From JBCCZC01 sp039188505 (GTDB taxonomy: Bacteria; Pseudomonadota; Gammaproteobacteria; Xanthomonadales; SZUA-38): a DNA stretch of 17,246 bases. Position numbers and translations under genes: made by a program. The stretch lies in contig JBCCZC010000069.1 in assembly GCA_039188505.1 (NCBI GenBank), forward strand, positions 1-17,246, given 5' to 3'. Shown piece after piece: positions 15,035 to 17,246 of the stretch (the first letter of the stretch is position 1; each line of letters begins with the position of its first letter). The notes under the pieces were generated by a model that did not search any database, was not told the origin of the DNA, and saw only the letters and a program-made list of their open reading frames with translations.

Positions 15035-15069
15035 CCATCGCTCGTGCGCTGGCCGCGCGTGGCTGGCTA
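15032..15069. repeat. Inverted repeat enclosing convergent stop codons
   Basis: TAGCCA (15032-15037) and TGGCTA (15064-15069) are perfect complements enclosing the 32-base gap between convergent genes and including both TAG stops. A smaller GTGCGC/GCGCGT hairpin can form inside. There is no T-run, so termination is only a possibility. Confidence 0.25.
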
Positions 15070-15630
15070 CCCGGTGGATTCCTCGAGCAGCGCGCGGATC
15101 TCGCGCGCGATGCGCCGCGCCTGCGGATCGCCCGCGTGGGTCTCACCGACAAAGAGTGAGCGGATTCTCCCGGAGCCGTCGACGAGATACCACGCGGGCC
15201 AGTAGCGGTTATTCAACGCCTTCCAGTAGCCCCAGTCGTTGTCGATCATCGAGGGGTGCTTCAGCTGGAAATGGCGCGCTCGCTCGGCCACGGCCTGCCG
15301 GTTCTTCTCACGGTCGAACTCGGGCGTGTGGACGCCGACGATGCCGAAGCGCTCGTCCGCGATCTCCGCCTCGAGGCCGTTCAGCCACGGAAAGGAGCGA
15401 TAGCAGTTCCAGCACTCGAAGGCCCAGATATGGACCAGCGTGACCTGGCCCGTGAGATCCGCGTTCGTGACGGGCTTGCCGTTGATCCAATCCTCTGCCG
15501 TGGCGGGAAACATCGGTAGGACCGGCGCCGCGTCGGGATCGAGCTGCTGGCCGAAGGCGATATGCTCGCGGGCGAACAACGTCAGTCCGAGCAGCAGGGT
15601 CAGGAACAGGGGCAGGGCGAACTGGCGCAT
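15067..15630 (-). CDS. Periplasmic thioredoxin-like protein (TlpA / DipZ C-terminal type)
   Basis: A 187-residue thiol-disulfide protein held or exported by an N-terminal hydrophobic helix (FALPLFLTLLLGLTLFA). The active site is ECWNCYRS (Cys73, Cys76), with GVHTPEFDREKN, a MIDNDWGYWKALNNRYWPAWYL segment spanning the cis-Pro (Pro145), and VGETHAGDPQ. That combination fits the TlpA-like DipZ-like group, which usually carries reducing power in the periplasm. The start at 15630 has GGAAG about five bases upstream. No DsbD-like electron donor is visible nearby. The downstream gene is convergent; the gene upstream at 15685 lies on the same strand 54 bases away. Confidence 0.85.
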   Translation of the reverse strand: MRQFALPLFLTLLLGLTLFAREHIAFGQQLDPDAAPVLPMFPATAEDWINGKPVTNADLTGQVTLVHIWAFECWNCYRSFPWLNGLEAEIADERFGIVGVHTPEFDREKNRQAVAERARHFQLKHPSMIDNDWGYWKALNNRYWPAWYLVDGSGRIRSLFVGETHAGDPQARRIAREIRALLEESTG

Positions 15631-15684
15631 GCGGTCTTCCGATCTTGGGCTACTTCAGCAGACCGACCGTGGCCGCGACTGCTT

Positions 15685-16074
15685 TCAGCGTTTGATCTTC
15701 TCGAGCATGGCCGCCATCTGCTGCTGCAGCATGGCCATGGCCTTCGCCGGGCGGACCATGACCTTGAAATCATCGATCCGGCCATCCGCATCGAAGTGAA
15801 TCAGGTCGACGCCGTTGATCACGATGCCATCGATCTCCGCCATGAACTCGAGGACCGCGTCCTGGCCATCGACCACCTCTCGAACGTAGTGGAAGCCATT
15901 CGCAAGGAGCACGTGCAGCGCGGCGGTCAGGTACACCGTGGTGATCGCCTTGCCTGCCTGCGGGCGATGCACGACCGGTGAATGGAAGACGACGTCGTCA
16001 GCGAGCAGATCGCCGAGCCCCGCCGGGTCGCGATCGCGCAGGAGTTGGTGCCAGCGCTCGAGGTGCTGCATCAT
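15685..16074 (-). CDS. NTF2-like / SnoaL-like protein
   Basis: A 129-residue soluble NTF2-fold protein with no signal peptide. The pattern is ERWHQLLRDRDPAGLGDLL, then ADDVVFHSPVVHRPQAGK, a middle FHYVREVVDGQDAVLEFMA, and a strand pair VDLIHFDADGRIDDFKVMV. This layout is that of nuclear-transport-factor-2-family proteins annotated as SnoaL-like. Two Met codons stand in tandem at 16074 and 16071; GGAG is five or eight bases upstream, so the second could be used. It is unlike its neighbour at 14606 beyond the fold. It is divergent from the beta-propeller gene with only 35 bases between starts. Confidence 0.8.
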   Translation of the reverse strand: MMQHLERWHQLLRDRDPAGLGDLLADDVVFHSPVVHRPQAGKAITTVYLTAALHVLLANGFHYVREVVDGQDAVLEFMAEIDGIVINGVDLIHFDADGRIDDFKVMVRPAKAMAMLQQQMAAMLEKIKR

Positions 16075-16109
16075 CGATGCTCCATCGTTCGAGTACCGCC
16101 ATCATAGCC

Positions 16110-16991
16110 ATGTTGCCGCGTTTTCTGTTCGGCCTGCTCGCCTCGACCACGGCGCTGGCGCACCCCGGCTGGGGGCTCCAGGTCGACGTCGAGGGCAATG
16201 TTTACTTCACCGACCTCGACCATGTTTACCGCGCCGCCGCGGACGGTGGCGTCGATCGCTGGGTCGAGGACGTCCACAGCCATGCGCTCTACCTCGATGA
16301 AGACGAGGCGCTCATCGGTGAGCACAGCTGGGTCAACGAGGGCGGCGAATTCCGCCATCGCTACTGGCGGGCGGATGCCAGCGGCAAGCGCTCGGAGCTC
16401 TCGCCCGCGGCGGCGGCTGCCTCCTTCGGCATGGCCTCGCCGAACGGCGGTCAACTGCTCCCGTTCTCCGACAACAACAAAGGCGTGGCCGGCCTCGCAA
16501 GCGTCACCGACGGCGCCGCGTCCGCCTCGGCCCTGCCGCGGGTCGGCGCAGTCGACGGATCCCTCGAGCAGGCGAGATTCGGGATCTTCGGCGCCGCCAT
16601 CTCCGACGGCGCTGGCGGTCTCCTGGTCACCAGCGGCGGTCAGCTGCGGGCCATCGACGCGCGGGGGCGCGTCACGACGGTGCTCGGCGAGGCGCAGGGC
16701 TTTCCCTTCGACGCGGAGGGATCGTCGCGGCTCCTCGGTCTGTCGCTGGCTTTCAACGGCGACGTCTTCGTCGCCGACCTCGACGAGCGGGAACTCCTGC
16801 GCGTGGATCGCGACACGGGCGAGGTGATCCGCGTCCTCGGCGCCGACCTCGCCTGGACCATCGCCGGCGTGCACGTGTCCGGCACCTATGTCTACCTCCT
16901 CGAGGTCAACCGCTTTCCCTGGTCGTCCGACGTCCGGGTGCGCCGCATGGACTCGAACGGCCGCGTTGAGTTCGTGGCCCGCAACCCCTGA
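16110..16991 (+). CDS. Secreted NHL/SMP-30-like beta-propeller protein
   Basis: A 293-residue protein with a signal peptide (RFLFGLLASTTALA, likely cut before His18). It consists of repeating beta-strand units of the NHL/SMP-30 type: VDVEGNVYFTDLDHVYRAAA, then ISDGAGGLLVTSGGQLRAID, LSLAFNGDVFVADLDERELL and VHVSGTYVYLLEVN. The recurrent pattern is a G-x-VYxTDL or G-x-VFVADL blade core. No metal or catalytic residues of gluconolactonase can be identified with confidence. The start at 16110 gives a clean signal; longer frames run into the divergent gene. The stop overlaps the next start (TGATG), so it is translated together with the NhaC-type antiporter. Confidence 0.78.
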   Translation: MLPRFLFGLLASTTALAHPGWGLQVDVEGNVYFTDLDHVYRAAADGGVDRWVEDVHSHALYLDEDEALIGEHSWVNEGGEFRHRYWRADASGKRSELSPAAAAASFGMASPNGGQLLPFSDNNKGVAGLASVTDGAASASALPRVGAVDGSLEQARFGIFGAAISDGAGGLLVTSGGQLRAIDARGRVTTVLGEAQGFPFDAEGSSRLLGLSLAFNGDVFVADLDERELLRVDRDTGEVIRVLGADLAWTIAGVHVSGTYVYLLEVNRFPWSSDVRVRRMDSNGRVEFVARNP

Positions 16992-17246
16992 TGGCGGCCT
17001 CGATCGCCGGCTGGCCCGTCCTGCTGCCACCGGTGCTGGCCATCGCGCTTGCGCTCTCGACCCGGCAGGTCTATCTCGCCCTGTTCGCCGGGCTCTGGCT
17101 CGGCACGACGCTGCTCGTCGGGGGTAACCCGATCGTCGGTCTGGAGCGCCTCGGGACCGAGCTCGTTGCCGTGTTCGCCGATCCGGGCAACACCCGGATC
17201 GTCTTCTTCTGCCTTCTGGTGGGTGGTCTCATCGCCCTCGTCCAGG
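16991..17246 (+). CDS. NhaC-type Na+/H+ antiporter, N-terminal part (3' end outside window)
   Basis: The frame opens with ATG at 16991, overlapping the beta-propeller stop by one base, and stays open to the window edge (85 residues visible). It begins with LLPPVLAIALALSTRQVYLA, followed by FAGLWLGTTLLVGG and FADPGNTRIVFFCLLVGGLI. This arrangement of hydrophobic helices and the STRQVYLALFAGLWLG segment is typical of NhaC-family antiporters. The likely role is sodium export at the inner membrane. The C-terminal two thirds are unseen, so a related amino-acid or dicarboxylate carrier remains possible. Confidence 0.75.
   Translation, partial: MAASIAGWPVLLPPVLAIALALSTRQVYLALFAGLWLGTTLLVGGNPIVGLERLGTELVAVFADPGNTRIVFFCLLVGGLIALVQ

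Noticed and set aside
16071..17030. Minus-strand frame opposite the beta-propeller gene
   Set aside because: The plus strand has a signal peptide, repeated blades and a coupled downstream gene; the minus reading has no family pattern.

Overview
The window is gene-dense, GC-rich bacterial chromosome. It has no rRNA, tRNA, CRISPR array, insertion sequence or phage gene that I can see, and no stretch over 300 bases without a gene. The organism is very probably a free-living gammaproteobacterium. ParC is collinear with E. coli ParC (751 versus 752 residues), and the miaB-phoH(ybeZ)-ybeY-corC(ybeX) order is the classic proteobacterial one. Lipobox and signal-peptide proteins indicate a Gram-negative envelope. 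I cannot place it more precisely from sequence alone.

Layout. 1-1409 (+): the 3' end of a molybdate ABC permease gene (modB) and the complete ATPase gene modC. 1402-4013 (-): parC followed by a small four-helix membrane protein. 4159-5118 (+): an orphan PfkB/ribokinase-family sugar kinase, divergent from parC. 5132-7033 (-): a probable three-gene unit encoding a peroxiredoxin-like thioredoxin-fold protein, a YceI-like lipoprotein and a secreted DUF1579-like protein. 7145-13796 (+): a tightly packed run of miaB, phoH, ybeY, corC, a DUF4105/Lnb-like membrane protein and a secreted HEAT-ankyrin protein. 13814-14515 (-): a lipoprotein fusing MliC and COG3650-type domains. 14606-15034 (+): an NTF2/SnoaL-like protein. 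15067-16074 (-): a second NTF2-like protein and a DipZ/TlpA-like periplasmic thioredoxin. 16110-17246 (+): a secreted beta-propeller protein overlapping the start of an NhaC-type Na+/H+ antiporter gene, which runs off the window.

How the genes fit together. The central run joins tRNA modification (MiaB), RNA maturation (YbeY, PhoH) and the CBS protein CorC, which usually precede lnt, the apolipoprotein N-acyltransferase gene. Here the slot right after corC, one base from its stop codon, holds no lnt. It holds a DUF4105-type protein, the family that includes the Bacteroides N-acyltransferase Lnb. This apparent replacement of lnt by an unrelated enzyme is the most interesting point in the window, and the window also encodes two lipoproteins that could be substrates. 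The other accessory genes are envelope or periplasmic proteins: disulfide/thiol chemistry, lysozyme inhibition, beta-propeller and ion antiport.
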